Program-made: the position numbers and the translations under genes
The notes under the pieces: generated by a model
The model's database searches: none
Told to the model about the DNA's origin: nothing
Seen by the model: only the letters and a program-made list of their open reading frames with translations
Assembly (NCBI RefSeq): GCF_948329825.1
Contig: NZ_CAOJCM010000001.1
Location: 372,001-436,000, forward strand
Origin: Paenibacillus sp. JJ-100
GTDB taxonomy: Bacteria > Bacillota > Bacilli > Paenibacillales > Paenibacillaceae
DNA length: 64,000 nt
Direction of reading: 5' to 3'
In this document: in pieces, positions 49,555 to 58,509 of the stretch
Layout of the letters: the number at the start of each line of letters is the position of its first letter
Position numbering within the stretch: position 1 is the first letter of the stretch

Positions 49555-50619
49555 ATGAGCTATAATGATCGTTTGATTCGGGCAAGTTTTAAACAGCAGG
49601 TTGACCGTGTGCCGGTGTGGTACATGCGTCAGGCTGGACGTTACGACCCTGAATACCGCAAAATTAAAGAAAAATATTCCTTGCTTGAAATATGTCAGCA
49701 ACCAGAGCTGGCGGCTGAAGTCACTCTAATGCCTGTGCGCAAACTGGGTGTAGACGGGGCTATTTTGTATTCCGATATTATGAATCCGGTTGCTTCACTT
49801 GGTATTGACTTTGACATTGTAAAAAATATAGGTCCTGTTATCGATAATCCGATTCGTTCCGCAGCTGATGTAGAGCGTCTTCGTCCTATTGATGTGGAAG
49901 GGGACTTGTCTCATATTCTGGAAACCATTCGTATTCTGGACAAAGAACTTGATATTCCGTTAATTACATTTGCTGGTGCACCGTTTACGATTGCGAGTTA
50001 TCTGATTGAAGGTCAACCATCCAAAGGATATATCCGAACCAAAACAATGATGTACAGTGAACCGGAATTATGGCACAAACTGATGCAGAAGCTTGGAGAT
50101 ATGGTCATTACCTATATTCGTGCCCATGTTGCCAACGGTGGTAAAGCTTTTCAGTTGTTTGACAGCTGGGTTGGAGCACTTTCTCCCAAAGACTTCAAAA
50201 CGTATGTGCTACCGACGATTACTCGTATCTTTACCGAATTATCGGATTTGAATGTACCGAAGATCTATTTCCCTGGTGTAGCTTCAGGAGAACTGCTGCC
50301 AACGCTGCAAAATCTGCAAACGAATGTCATCGGGCTAGACTGGAGAATTTCCATTTCGGAGGGGCGCAGACGTCTGGGCGGTAAATTCGCGGTGCAAGGG
50401 AACCTTGATCCGTATATTTTGACTGCACCAATGGATGTAATCAAAGAACAGGCTAAAGCGATCATTGATGAGGGGATCAAGGAGCCGGGCTATATTTTCA
50501 ACCTTGGACATGGTCTGTTCCCTGAAGCTTCTCTTGAGAAATTAAAAGAATTGACAGCCTATGTTCACGATTATTCAGCAGAAGCCTTGAAGATGGGAGT
50601 GACAGTAACCAATGACTAA
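49555..50619 (+). CDS. hemE: Uroporphyrinogen decarboxylase
   Basis: 354 residues from the ATG at 49555 after GGAGG. VPVWYMRQAGRYDPEYRKI is the signature near the N-terminus, followed by ILYSDIMNPVASLGIDF and the second signature with GAPFTIASYLIEG. FNLGHGLFPEAS closes the site. It decarboxylates uroporphyrinogen III to coproporphyrinogen III. It overlaps hemH by eight bases, so the three haem genes are translationally coupled. Confidence 0.97.
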   Translation: MSYNDRLIRASFKQQVDRVPVWYMRQAGRYDPEYRKIKEKYSLLEICQQPELAAEVTLMPVRKLGVDGAILYSDIMNPVASLGIDFDIVKNIGPVIDNPIRSAADVERLRPIDVEGDLSHILETIRILDKELDIPLITFAGAPFTIASYLIEGQPSKGYIRTKTMMYSEPELWHKLMQKLGDMVITYIRAHVANGGKAFQLFDSWVGALSPKDFKTYVLPTITRIFTELSDLNVPKIYFPGVASGELLPTLQNLQTNVIGLDWRISISEGRRRLGGKFAVQGNLDPYILTAPMDVIKEQAKAIIDEGIKEPGYIFNLGHGLFPEASLEKLKELTAYVHDYSAEALKMGVTVTND

Positions 50620-51562
50620 TACGGTAGGAGTACTGGTGATGTCATACGGCACGCCTGAAAATATGGAGAGCATTGAAGCGTATTATACGCACATCCGTAG
50701 AGGGCGCCCGCCTGAGCCGGAACAATTAAAAGAGCTGGTGGATCGTTATGAAGCGATTGTTGGCGGTGTGTTCCCGTTGAGAGAAAATACAGATAACCAG
50801 GTGAGAACCCTTCAGGAGACGTTACTGCAGGATGAACGACGTGGCGATGTTGATTTTCGTTGTTATCAAGGACTCAAGCATGCTTACCCGTTTATTGAAG
50901 ATGGCGTGGAACTGATGGCTAAGGATGGTATTCAGAAGGCTATTGGTATCGTACTTGCACCACATTTCTCAACGATGAGTGTGGGTAGCTACATCAAACG
51001 TGCTCGGGAGAAAGCTGAGGAGCTTGGCATTGAGATGTCCTTCATCGAGAGTTATCATCTGCACCCGAAACTGATTCAGGCTCTTTCAACACGTGTGAGT
51101 GCTAAGCTGGATGCATTCGAAGAAGCAGGAGCGAAGCGTGGGGATGTGAAGGTACTGTTCAGTGCCCACAGTCTTCCGGCGCGTATTGTTGACATGGGTG
51201 ATCCTTATCCGAATCAATTGCTGGAGACTTCAGAAGCGATCGCTTCCCGAGTAGGATTAACGAATTGGCAATTTACATGGCAAAGTGCTGGACGAACAGC
51301 AGAGCCATGGCTCGGTCCAGACATTCTCGATACGCTCCAGGAGCTTTCGCGAGAACAGGTAGAAGATGTGCTGGTGGCCCCGATTGGTTTCGTCTCGGAT
51401 CATCTGGAGGTACTGTATGATTTGGATATTGAAGCCAAAGCGATCGCTAAGGAAATGGATATGCGTCTAATGCGTATCGACTCGCTCAATAGTGATCCTC
51501 TATACATGGAAACGTTGAGTGACTCTATTATTAGCCAATGGCAGCAAGGGTCTGATAACTAA
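50612..51562 (+). CDS. hemH: Coproporphyrin ferrochelatase
   Basis: 316 residues. VLVMSYGTPENMESIEAYYT is the family opening; FSAHSLPARIVDMGDPY contains the metal-binding His, and FTWQSAGRTAEPWLGPDI with IGFVSDHLEVLYDLDIEA contains the catalytic His and Glu. In Firmicutes this enzyme inserts iron into coproporphyrin III. It starts inside hemE and ends on the first base of the next gene (TAATG). Confidence 0.96.
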   Translation: MTNTVGVLVMSYGTPENMESIEAYYTHIRRGRPPEPEQLKELVDRYEAIVGGVFPLRENTDNQVRTLQETLLQDERRGDVDFRCYQGLKHAYPFIEDGVELMAKDGIQKAIGIVLAPHFSTMSVGSYIKRAREKAEELGIEMSFIESYHLHPKLIQALSTRVSAKLDAFEEAGAKRGDVKVLFSAHSLPARIVDMGDPYPNQLLETSEAIASRVGLTNWQFTWQSAGRTAEPWLGPDILDTLQELSREQVEDVLVAPIGFVSDHLEVLYDLDIEAKAIAKEMDMRLMRIDSLNSDPLYMETLSDSIISQWQQGSDN

Positions 51563-52992
51563 TGGAAGACAAGAAACGGCGTATTGTTATCGTCGGTGGG
51601 GGTCTGACAGGCCTCAGCGCGGCGTTTTATATCCGTAAGCATTACAGGGAAGCTGGAATTGAGCCAGCAATTACCCTGCTTGAGAAAAGCTCGTCCATGG
51701 GGGGCATGATTGAAACCCTACATAGGGACGGATTTGTGATCGAGAAAGGACCTGATTCTTTCTTGGCTCGCAAAACAGCGATGATTGACCTGGCGAAGGA
51801 ATTGGAAATAGATCATGAGTTGGTCAGTCAGAATCCGGAGTCCAAGAAAACATATATTATGCAGCGTGGTAAGCTTCATCCCATGCCTGCGGGTTTAGTG
51901 CTGGGTATTCCGACAGAACTGAAGCCTTTTCTAAGAAGCGGACTTGTTTCTCCAGCAGGTAAGCTACGAGCGCTTATGGACTTTATCATTCCACCCAAAC
52001 GGACAACGGAGGATGAATCCCTCGGTTATATGATTGAGCGCAGGCTCGGTTCAGAGGTGCTGGAAAATCTGACAGAGCCACTTCTGGCTGGAATCTACGC
52101 AGGGGATATGCGGAAGCTAAGTCTTCAGGCGACCTTTCCGCAGTTTGGAGAAGTGGAGCGAGATTATGGAAGTTTAATCCGAGGCATGATGACGGGGCGC
52201 AAACCAACCGAAACACACACGGGTACCAAACGCAGTGCTTTTCTGAACTTCCGTCAAGGGCTGCAAAGTTTAGTACATGCGCTTGTTCATGAGTTGCATG
52301 ATGTGGATCAGCGACTGAACACGTCTGCCCAATCATTGCAACGTCTGGATGGTCAGAGTGCCAGATATCGGATTGAACTGGATAATGGACAATTCGTGGA
52401 TGCAGATGACGTTGTGATCACTGTACCTACTTATGTGGCCTCACAGCTGCTGAAACCTCATGTGGATACATCGGCTCTGGATGCAATTAATTATGTTTCG
52501 GTAGCCAATGTTGTCCTAGCGTTTGAGAAAAAAGAGGTGGAACACGTCTTCGACGGTTCAGGGTTCCTTGTTCCTCGAAAAGAAGGACGTAATATTACGG
52601 CATGCACATGGACATCAACCAAATGGCTGCATACCAGCCCGGATGATAAAGTTTTGCTTCGCTGTTATGTTGGTCGTTCGGGAGATGAACAGAATGTGGA
52701 GCTTCCTGATGAGGCACTAACGAAGCTTGTTATGAAAGATCTCAGGGAAACGATGGGCATTGAAGCAACCCCTATTTTCTCCGAGATCACAAGATTGCGT
52801 AAATCGATGCCGCAATACCCTGTCGGTCATCTCCAGCAACTTGCTAACCTTCGTAAAGAGCTTGGGGATCATATTCCAGGTGTATACATTGCGGGGGCTG
52901 GCTATGAGGGTGTAGGATTACCTGACTGCATCCGACAAGCGAAGGAAATGTCTATCCAAGCAACGGCTCAAATTACGAAAGAAATGGCATGA
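51562..52992 (+). CDS. hemY: Coproporphyrinogen III oxidase (HemY/CgoX)
   Basis: 476 residues. IVIVGGGLTGLSAAFYI binds FAD, LLEKSSSMGGMIETL continues the fold, and VIEKGPDSFLARK is typical of protoporphyrinogen-oxidase-like flavoproteins. Its C-terminus YIAGAGYEGVGLPDCIRQAK is the second FAD motif. In Gram-positives this enzyme oxidises coproporphyrinogen to coproporphyrin III. Last gene of the hemEHY operon; a terminator follows. Confidence 0.95.
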   Translation: MEDKKRRIVIVGGGLTGLSAAFYIRKHYREAGIEPAITLLEKSSSMGGMIETLHRDGFVIEKGPDSFLARKTAMIDLAKELEIDHELVSQNPESKKTYIMQRGKLHPMPAGLVLGIPTELKPFLRSGLVSPAGKLRALMDFIIPPKRTTEDESLGYMIERRLGSEVLENLTEPLLAGIYAGDMRKLSLQATFPQFGEVERDYGSLIRGMMTGRKPTETHTGTKRSAFLNFRQGLQSLVHALVHELHDVDQRLNTSAQSLQRLDGQSARYRIELDNGQFVDADDVVITVPTYVASQLLKPHVDTSALDAINYVSVANVVLAFEKKEVEHVFDGSGFLVPRKEGRNITACTWTSTKWLHTSPDDKVLLRCYVGRSGDEQNVELPDEALTKLVMKDLRETMGIEATPIFSEITRLRKSMPQYPVGHLQQLANLRKELGDHIPGVYIAGAGYEGVGLPDCIRQAKEMSIQATAQITKEMA

Positions 52993-53003
52993 AGTTGAAT
53001 ACG

Positions 53004-53051
53004 CGTCGTCTCCAGATGTAGTAAAATCTACAGCAGAGGCGGCGTTTTTTT
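53004..53051 (+). terminator. Terminator of hemEHY
   Basis: CGTCGTCTC/GAGGCGGCG (two GU) with inner TGTAG/CTACA, then a T-run. Confidence 0.82.
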
Positions 53052-53178
53052 ATGCATGTTTTTAGTCTGTCATTATTTTAAATTTATGGACAAGCAGTTC
53101 AAAGGAAAGATGTACATCCAGAATATGCTTGATATAATGATATGCAGATGGTTTGTTTGTAAAGAAAAGGAGAGGCCT

Positions 53179-54579
53179 ATGTATCCCCCAAGATCACAGC
53201 GAAGCTCAGAAAAAAAGAAAGCAAGACGAACACGTAATGTAAAGGTCAGAATTGTAAATGCCATACTTATTGTAGCGATTGGACTTGTCGGCTTATATTA
53301 TTTTCTAAACATTCGTGAACAGCAGCCCGCTCCACCTGCTAATCCAGAGGTTGTGCAGGAACAACCGCCTTCGGAAGAGGAAAATAAGGGCGGAGATGCA
53401 TTGAATCAACCAGATGAAGTTCCAACTGAAACGACGGGTGAAGAATCTAATCCTGTTGATGAGAAGCCAGATGCAGAGCCAGGCAATGCCGGAGAAAATG
53501 CTGAATCCGAATCAAGCAAAAATGATGGTAAAGGCGCTGAAAAGCCAGCAACAGACAAGAAGCCTGCTAGTTCCGGCAAAGCAACCTCGGGTAAAACAGA
53601 TAACGACAAGGGAACTCCCACTACTTCTGATCCATCCAAGGATGTTATCATTCATTTTGTAGGAGATATTCAATTTTCCGGTAAAGTGGCAGAACTTCTG
53701 GAGAAGAACGGATATGATTATCCATTTGCAAAACTTGGCTCCATGTTTCAGAAAGATGATCTGACCATTGGCAATCTGGAGACGCCGGTGACCCATGGCG
53801 GTACGAGCGCATTGGACAAAACGTACGTATACAAATCTTCGCCCAAAGCTTTGCAAGCGATGGCTACCGCTGGATTTGATGCTGTAAATCTAGCAAATAA
53901 TCATATTCTGGATCAGGGCGTCGAAGGTTTAGTGGATACGCTAACCTATCTGAAGGAATACGGTATCTCACATGCTGGCGCAGGTATGAATGATACGGAA
54001 GCATACGAACCTGCCTACTTTGAACGCAAAGGTATAAAGATCGCTCTGCTTGGTTTCAGTCGAGTTGTACCTGTGGCTAGCTGGAAGGCAGAGGGGAATC
54101 GAGCCGGTGTAGCGGAAGCGTATGACTCAACTAGAGCGATCAAAGCGATTCAGGCGGCCCGGAAGAAAGCAGATCTAGTTATCGTTGTAGCGCATTGGGG
54201 AGAGGAACGTGTAAGTACGCCGAATGCAGATCAAACGAGGCTTGGACACGAGTTTGTGGATGCGGGTGCAGATCTGGTTATCGGAGGTCACCCTCATGTT
54301 TTGCAAGGGCTTGAGTACTATAAAGGCAAGTGGATCGCATATAGTACGGCGAATTTTATTTTTTCTAAATCAACGAACGAAGAGACATGGAAAACAGCCG
54401 TCTTTCAAGCAAGTTGTAATCGAGATGCTGCATGCAGTATGAAGGTGATTCCATATGAGGCAGCTCTTGGGCAGGCTGTACCTATGCTTGACGATGCCAA
54501 TCGGCTTCTACTGGAACAAATGGCGAAGTTGTCACCAGGCATTCGGATCAACACGGATGGAGTAGCAATACCTAAATAA
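53179..54579 (+). CDS. CapA-family membrane-anchored metallophosphatase-like protein
   Basis: 466 residues from the ATG at 53179 after AAAGGAGAGG. A basic N-terminus and one membrane helix (IVNAILIVAIGLVGLYYFL, about 26-44) precede a long Pro/Glu/Lys/Ser spacer (48-150) that crosses the wall. The PGA_cap domain begins VIIHFVGDIQFSG and has IGNLETPVT, NLANNHILDQG and WGEERVSTPNADQ, then IGGHPHVLQG, the metal-binding motifs. CapA homologues take part in poly-gamma-glutamate capsule synthesis, but capBC are absent, so the role is uncertain. Confidence 0.9.
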   Translation: MYPPRSQRSSEKKKARRTRNVKVRIVNAILIVAIGLVGLYYFLNIREQQPAPPANPEVVQEQPPSEEENKGGDALNQPDEVPTETTGEESNPVDEKPDAEPGNAGENAESESSKNDGKGAEKPATDKKPASSGKATSGKTDNDKGTPTTSDPSKDVIIHFVGDIQFSGKVAELLEKNGYDYPFAKLGSMFQKDDLTIGNLETPVTHGGTSALDKTYVYKSSPKALQAMATAGFDAVNLANNHILDQGVEGLVDTLTYLKEYGISHAGAGMNDTEAYEPAYFERKGIKIALLGFSRVVPVASWKAEGNRAGVAEAYDSTRAIKAIQAARKKADLVIVVAHWGEERVSTPNADQTRLGHEFVDAGADLVIGGHPHVLQGLEYYKGKWIAYSTANFIFSKSTNEETWKTAVFQASCNRDAACSMKVIPYEAALGQAVPMLDDANRLLLEQMAKLSPGIRINTDGVAIPK

Positions 54580-54606
54580 GCATCATACCGCTGGGGAGAG
54601 ATGATG

Positions 54607-55359
54607 ATGAACAATCTGTGTGTAGCCCATCGTGGGTTTTCTTCTATTGCACCGGAGAACACGATGGCGGCATTTCATATGGCTATGGAGAGACCTGAGG
54701 TCCAATGGATCGAACTGGATGTGCAGTTATCCCGAGACGGCGTGCCTGTAGTGATCCATGATTTTACGTTGGAGCGCACGACGAACGGCAAGGGCTGGGT
54801 GAAGGATACGGATTGGTCTGCGTTGAAAATGCTGGATGCAGGATCATGGAAGGGCAAGAACTACACAGGTGAGCGTATCCCTTCCCTTAGTGAGGTACTG
54901 GATCGTTCATGTGGCAGAGTTCGCTTAAACATTGAACTGAAAACACAAGGGAGCATGTATCCAGGTCTGCCTGCAGCGGTGATTTATGAAATCAGAAAAA
55001 GACATATGCAGAATGATGTTGTTATTACATCTTTTGAATCAAGTGCTTTAGTTGAAGTGAAAAAGCTTGCGCCAGAATTGCAAACCGGTCTTATTATCGA
55101 TGCCAAACCAGGGGATCTACTTACAGCACTGAAACAAATGCACTGCAGCTTCCTCTCACTGGGATATACCAATGTGGACAAAACATTGATGCAGCAAATG
55201 AATACTGCGGGCATTCGAGTGATGGCATGGACCGTCGATGATAAGGCTACCATGCGAAAGCTGGCTGCCATCGACTCAGGTGTGATGATCTGTACCAATC
55301 GGCCTGATGTCTGGGAGGATGCGTTTCGGGAGACGAGCAGCCGTTTCTTCAGACCTTAA
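54607..55359 (+). CDS. Glycerophosphodiester phosphodiesterase
   Basis: 250 residues; of three tandem ATGs (54601, 54604, 54607) the third is best spaced from GGGGAG. AHRGFSSIAPENTMAAF, IELDVQLSRDGVPVVIHD (catalytic His and metal Glu/Asp) and LNIELKTQG are the GdpD signatures; VMAWTVDD ends the barrel. No signal peptide, so it works in the cytoplasm on glycerophosphodiesters from phospholipid turnover. Confidence 0.94.
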   Translation: MNNLCVAHRGFSSIAPENTMAAFHMAMERPEVQWIELDVQLSRDGVPVVIHDFTLERTTNGKGWVKDTDWSALKMLDAGSWKGKNYTGERIPSLSEVLDRSCGRVRLNIELKTQGSMYPGLPAAVIYEIRKRHMQNDVVITSFESSALVEVKKLAPELQTGLIIDAKPGDLLTALKQMHCSFLSLGYTNVDKTLMQQMNTAGIRVMAWTVDDKATMRKLAAIDSGVMICTNRPDVWEDAFRETSSRFFRP

Positions 55360-55420
55360 CCTTAGTTCAATTTGAACAGATAAACGAAGCAATGAATCCA
55401 GTGAAGGTGGTTACAGCTCT

Positions 55421-56053
55421 ATGTTGACTAATATTCGTAATGTGTATTGTGTAGGACGAAATTATAAACTTCATGCCGAGGAACTTGGTAATGCGGTTCC
55501 AGATGAGCCGATGATTTTTATGAAACCTTCTCATGCTGTTGTACCATTCAATGGAGAATTACTGGAATTGCCAGCGAATAAGGGAGAAATCCATTATGAG
55601 GCTGAACTGGTCATTCGCATTGGCCGAGATTACGAATCGGGAGTGCGTGTAGATGAACTGGTGGATGCCTACGCGTTCGGTATTGATTTTACCTTGCGAG
55701 ATGTGCAGACGGTAATCAAGAAAAAGGGACATCCGTGGACGGCTGCAAAAGGATTTAAAAACTCTGCTCCCATCACAGCGTTTCAGTCATTTCCGGGTGT
55801 TGCGGCACTCCTAGAAAAAGACTTCACCTTGAAGAAGAACGGAATCCAGGTTCAACGCGGGAATATAACCAACATGATCTTCAGCCTGCAACATATTGTG
55901 GATTATGTAGGTCATCATTACGGCTTAGGGCCGGGAGATATCATTTTTACAGGTACACCTGAGGGTGTAGGTGCCACGCAGACAGGTGATGTACTAGAGC
56001 TCTCTTGGGGCGACGAATCGTTAGGGACGTGCACAATCAAGGTGGCGGAGTAG
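55421..56053 (+). CDS. Fumarylacetoacetate-hydrolase family protein
   Basis: 210 residues. VYCVGRNYKLHAEELGN and EPMIFMKPSHAVV open the FAH fold, IHYEAELVIRIG supplies metal-binding Glu residues, and FGIDFTLRDVQ the Asp. It ends IFTGTPEGVGATQTGDVLEL. This short version is like YisK-type acylpyruvate hydrolases or oxaloacetate decarboxylases. Substrate undetermined. A compact terminator follows. Confidence 0.9.
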   Translation: MLTNIRNVYCVGRNYKLHAEELGNAVPDEPMIFMKPSHAVVPFNGELLELPANKGEIHYEAELVIRIGRDYESGVRVDELVDAYAFGIDFTLRDVQTVIKKKGHPWTAAKGFKNSAPITAFQSFPGVAALLEKDFTLKKNGIQVQRGNITNMIFSLQHIVDYVGHHYGLGPGDIIFTGTPEGVGATQTGDVLELSWGDESLGTCTIKVAE

Positions 56054-56096
56054 GAATAAACACGTTATGCCTGCCTGGAATAATAGGGAATGTGAG

Positions 56097-56122
56097 AAGG
56101 GGCGCTTGTGCGCCCTTTTTTT
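56097..56122 (+). terminator. Terminator of the FAH-family gene
   Basis: AAGGGGCGC-TTGT-GCGCCCTT followed by T residues. Confidence 0.9.
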
Positions 56123-56178
56123 GTGATATCAAATGGGAGGCTTGAAAAGATAAAAAAGAACGATTGAATAATTCTTAC

Positions 56179-56208
56179 TTGACAGGTTGGGTTAGTTGGT
56201 TATATGAT
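56179..56208 (+). promoter_or_regulatory. Promoter of the marR-sulfotransferase cluster
   Basis: TTGACA (56179-56184), 18-bp spacer, TATGAT (56203-56208). It lies about 170 bp before the GTG of the MarR gene, leaving a long leader. Confidence 0.6.
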
Positions 56209-56292
56209 GATCTCAATTATTTCAACACTCATTTAATGAACAGTGAAATATCGTTGAATGGAATAAAGCTGAATTGAGCTGATTGGACCACC

Positions 56293-56341
56293 AAAGGCTC
56301 CCGGGACTACTCCACTATGGAATGTCCACGGGGGCCTTTTT
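56293..56341 (+). terminator. Terminator-like hairpin in the leader of the MarR gene
   Basis: AAAGGCTCCCG/CGGGGGCCTTT (one GU) and TTTTTAT, between promoter and coding region, 40 bp before the start. It would attenuate the downstream operon unless relieved. Confidence 0.65.
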
Positions 56342-56380
56342 ATATGTAATTTCAGTTCCAGATTCAGAAGGAGGGATGGC

Positions 56381-56941
56381 GTGAGCGATCGAGACTGGGC
56401 AACGTTAGAGAAGACGGATTGGTTATTTCGCAAAATGGTCAGACGATTCGTAAAAGAACGAGATCGCATATCTGTGGAGGGTATCAGTTTGCCTGGTCTT
56501 CTTATCCTGCACAAAATTATCCGCGAGGGTGAACAACGACTTGGTGATCTGGCAGAACAATTAGATTTCACATCAGGCGCAATTACCGCGCTAACAGACA
56601 AGCTGGAGAAGAAAGGATTTACCGTCCGCAGACGAAAGGAAGATGATCGTCGGACTGTTTTGCTAGATATTACTTCTAGTGGGAGAGAGATGTATGCGAG
56701 AAATAGTAACATAGGTGCTCGATGTATCACGCTTCTGTTCGAAGGTTTTAAGACGGAGGAATTGGAACAGCAAAATCGATTTTACGAGCGGGTAATCTTG
56801 AATCTGGAGGGGTTCTCAGACAAAGTGCTGGAATCGACGGAGCTTAACCAAGGGAGTCATGAACAGAACCGTTCCTCCACAAGTGACCACGAACAGAAGC
56901 GATTAGAAGGTCCTAATGAGCGCAAATATCTCAGTTATTGA
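56381..56941 (+). CDS. MarR-family regulator heading the sulfur cluster
   Basis: 186 residues from a GTG six bases after AAGGAGGG. RLGDLAEQLDFTSGAITALT and DKLEKKGFTVRRRKEDDRRT, then VLLDITSSGRE, is the MarR HTH and wing. The last ~45 residues are a hydrophilic Ser/Asn/Glu-rich tail beyond the family norm. It precedes an aryl-sulfate sulfotransferase homologue by 81 bases and may control the whole group. Confidence 0.85.
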   Translation: MSDRDWATLEKTDWLFRKMVRRFVKERDRISVEGISLPGLLILHKIIREGEQRLGDLAEQLDFTSGAITALTDKLEKKGFTVRRRKEDDRRTVLLDITSSGREMYARNSNIGARCITLLFEGFKTEELEQQNRFYERVILNLEGFSDKVLESTELNQGSHEQNRSSTSDHEQKRLEGPNERKYLSY

Positions 56942-57022
56942 GAGCGTTATGAGATGTAGTGCATTTTATATAAGCAATTAAGTATCCAGATTATACAAAT
57001 ACGTTATAAGGAGAGATGATTC

Positions 57023-58471
57023 ATGGGACACTCCACAATCTATCCAACGGGAGCGACGCTATACAATCCGGATAAAGCTTGGGGCGGATATACCGTTTAT
57101 CAGGCTGGTGAGGAAGGTGTAGTATTGATCGATATGAATGGCAGGGAGGTTCACTTATGGAAAGGATTATTAGGATTTCCGGCCAAAATATTGCCTGGCG
57201 GTTACGTGCTGGGCAGTACAGGTCGTAGGGATCCGAAGTTTGGCATCCAGGATAACGTTGATCTAGTCCAGGTGGACTGGGAGGGGAATATCGTTTGGAA
57301 GTATAACCGTTATGAACATATCGAAGATCCGGGTTATGAGCCGTTATGGTACGCTCGCCAGCATCATGATTATCAACGTGAGGGTAATCCGGTAGGATAC
57401 TATGCACCCGGGCTTGCGCCAAAGACGAACAGTGGTAAAACGCTCATCCTGGCTCACAAAAATGTAAGTAATCCGCAAATCTCAGATAAACCATTGCTGG
57501 ATGATGCGATTATTGAAGTGAATTGGGAGGGAAAGGTACTTTGGGAGTGGCTGCCTAATGAGCACTTTGAAGAGTTGGGCTTTAATGAAGCGGCTCGAAA
57601 TGTCCTGTTCCGTGATCCCAATACACGTTCATTTGGTCATCTAGGTGGTGGTGTGGGGGACTGGTTACATATTAACTCCGCTTCTTACGTAGGGCCCAAT
57701 CGATTCTATGAAGATGGAGACGAGAGATTCCATCCTGACAATATTATATGGGATGCCAGAGAGGCTAACATTATAGCCATTACAGATCGACAGACCGGTA
57801 AGATTGTATGGAAATTGGGTCCCGATTACGTCTCTTCTGAAGTGAGACACATTGGTACGATCATCGGTCAGCATCATGCACATATTATTCCTCAAGGCTT
57901 ACCTGGGGAGGGCAATCTGCTCGTGTTTGATAATGGCGGCTGGGCAGGGTACGGACTCCCCAATCCAGCTTCACCATTCGGATTAAAACATGCCATTCGT
58001 GATTACTCGCGTGTACTGGAGATTAACCCGGTCACTCTCGAGATCGTCTGGCAGTATACGTCGGCAGAAGCCGGATTTTCTGTTCCTACGGATTCCTATA
58101 AGTTTTACAGCCCTTATATCAGTTCCGCTCAACGTTTAGCTAATGGGAATACTCTCATAACAGAAGGCTCTAACGGAAGATTGTTCGAGGTCACTTCAGA
58201 GCATGAGTTGGTCTGGGAGTATGTCTCCCCATATACGGATGCACGGAATACCAATATGGTCTATCGTTCGTATCGAGTTCCTTATGATTGGGTTCCTCAG
58301 TTAGAGAAACCGGAGGAGATCGCCATTGAGGCCATCGACGTCTCTACTTTCAGAGTACCCGGAGCAGCACCCAAGGGCGCCGAATCTATTGCTAGCGTAG
58401 AGATCACTCTTCCTTATGTAGAAGGCGCAGCATGTGTGGCAACCTCTGAAGAAGGGAAGGCGGTTCGTTAG
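57023..58471 (+). CDS. Aryl-sulfate sulfotransferase family protein
   Basis: 482 residues without a signal peptide. The repeated GTVLW-like blades (LIDMNGREVHLWKG, VDWEGNIVWKYNRYEH, VNWEGKVLWEWLPNEHF, ITDRQTGKIVWKLGPDY, VTSEHELVWEYVSPY) show a six-bladed propeller of the arylsulfotransferase type. HINSASYVG, GQHHAHIIPQG and YRSYRVPYDW contain the conserved His and Arg where the phenol sulfate would bind. The family transfers sulfate from one phenol to another without PAPS. Here the enzyme is cytoplasmic and followed by an organosulfur-type ABC importer. Confidence 0.88.
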   Translation: MGHSTIYPTGATLYNPDKAWGGYTVYQAGEEGVVLIDMNGREVHLWKGLLGFPAKILPGGYVLGSTGRRDPKFGIQDNVDLVQVDWEGNIVWKYNRYEHIEDPGYEPLWYARQHHDYQREGNPVGYYAPGLAPKTNSGKTLILAHKNVSNPQISDKPLLDDAIIEVNWEGKVLWEWLPNEHFEELGFNEAARNVLFRDPNTRSFGHLGGGVGDWLHINSASYVGPNRFYEDGDERFHPDNIIWDAREANIIAITDRQTGKIVWKLGPDYVSSEVRHIGTIIGQHHAHIIPQGLPGEGNLLVFDNGGWAGYGLPNPASPFGLKHAIRDYSRVLEINPVTLEIVWQYTSAEAGFSVPTDSYKFYSPYISSAQRLANGNTLITEGSNGRLFEVTSEHELVWEYVSPYTDARNTNMVYRSYRVPYDWVPQLEKPEEIAIEAIDVSTFRVPGAAPKGAESIASVEITLPYVEGAACVATSEEGKAVR

Positions 58472-58509
58472 AATCAAGCGGGTACATGGACCGAAAAGGG
58501 GTGGAGTTG

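Noticed and set aside
56233..56730. Leftward frame opposite the MarR gene
   Set aside because: Antisense shadow of a clear MarR coding region and its leader.
57021..57422. Leftward frame opposite the sulfotransferase gene
   Set aside because: Antisense shadow; no site and low-complexity composition.
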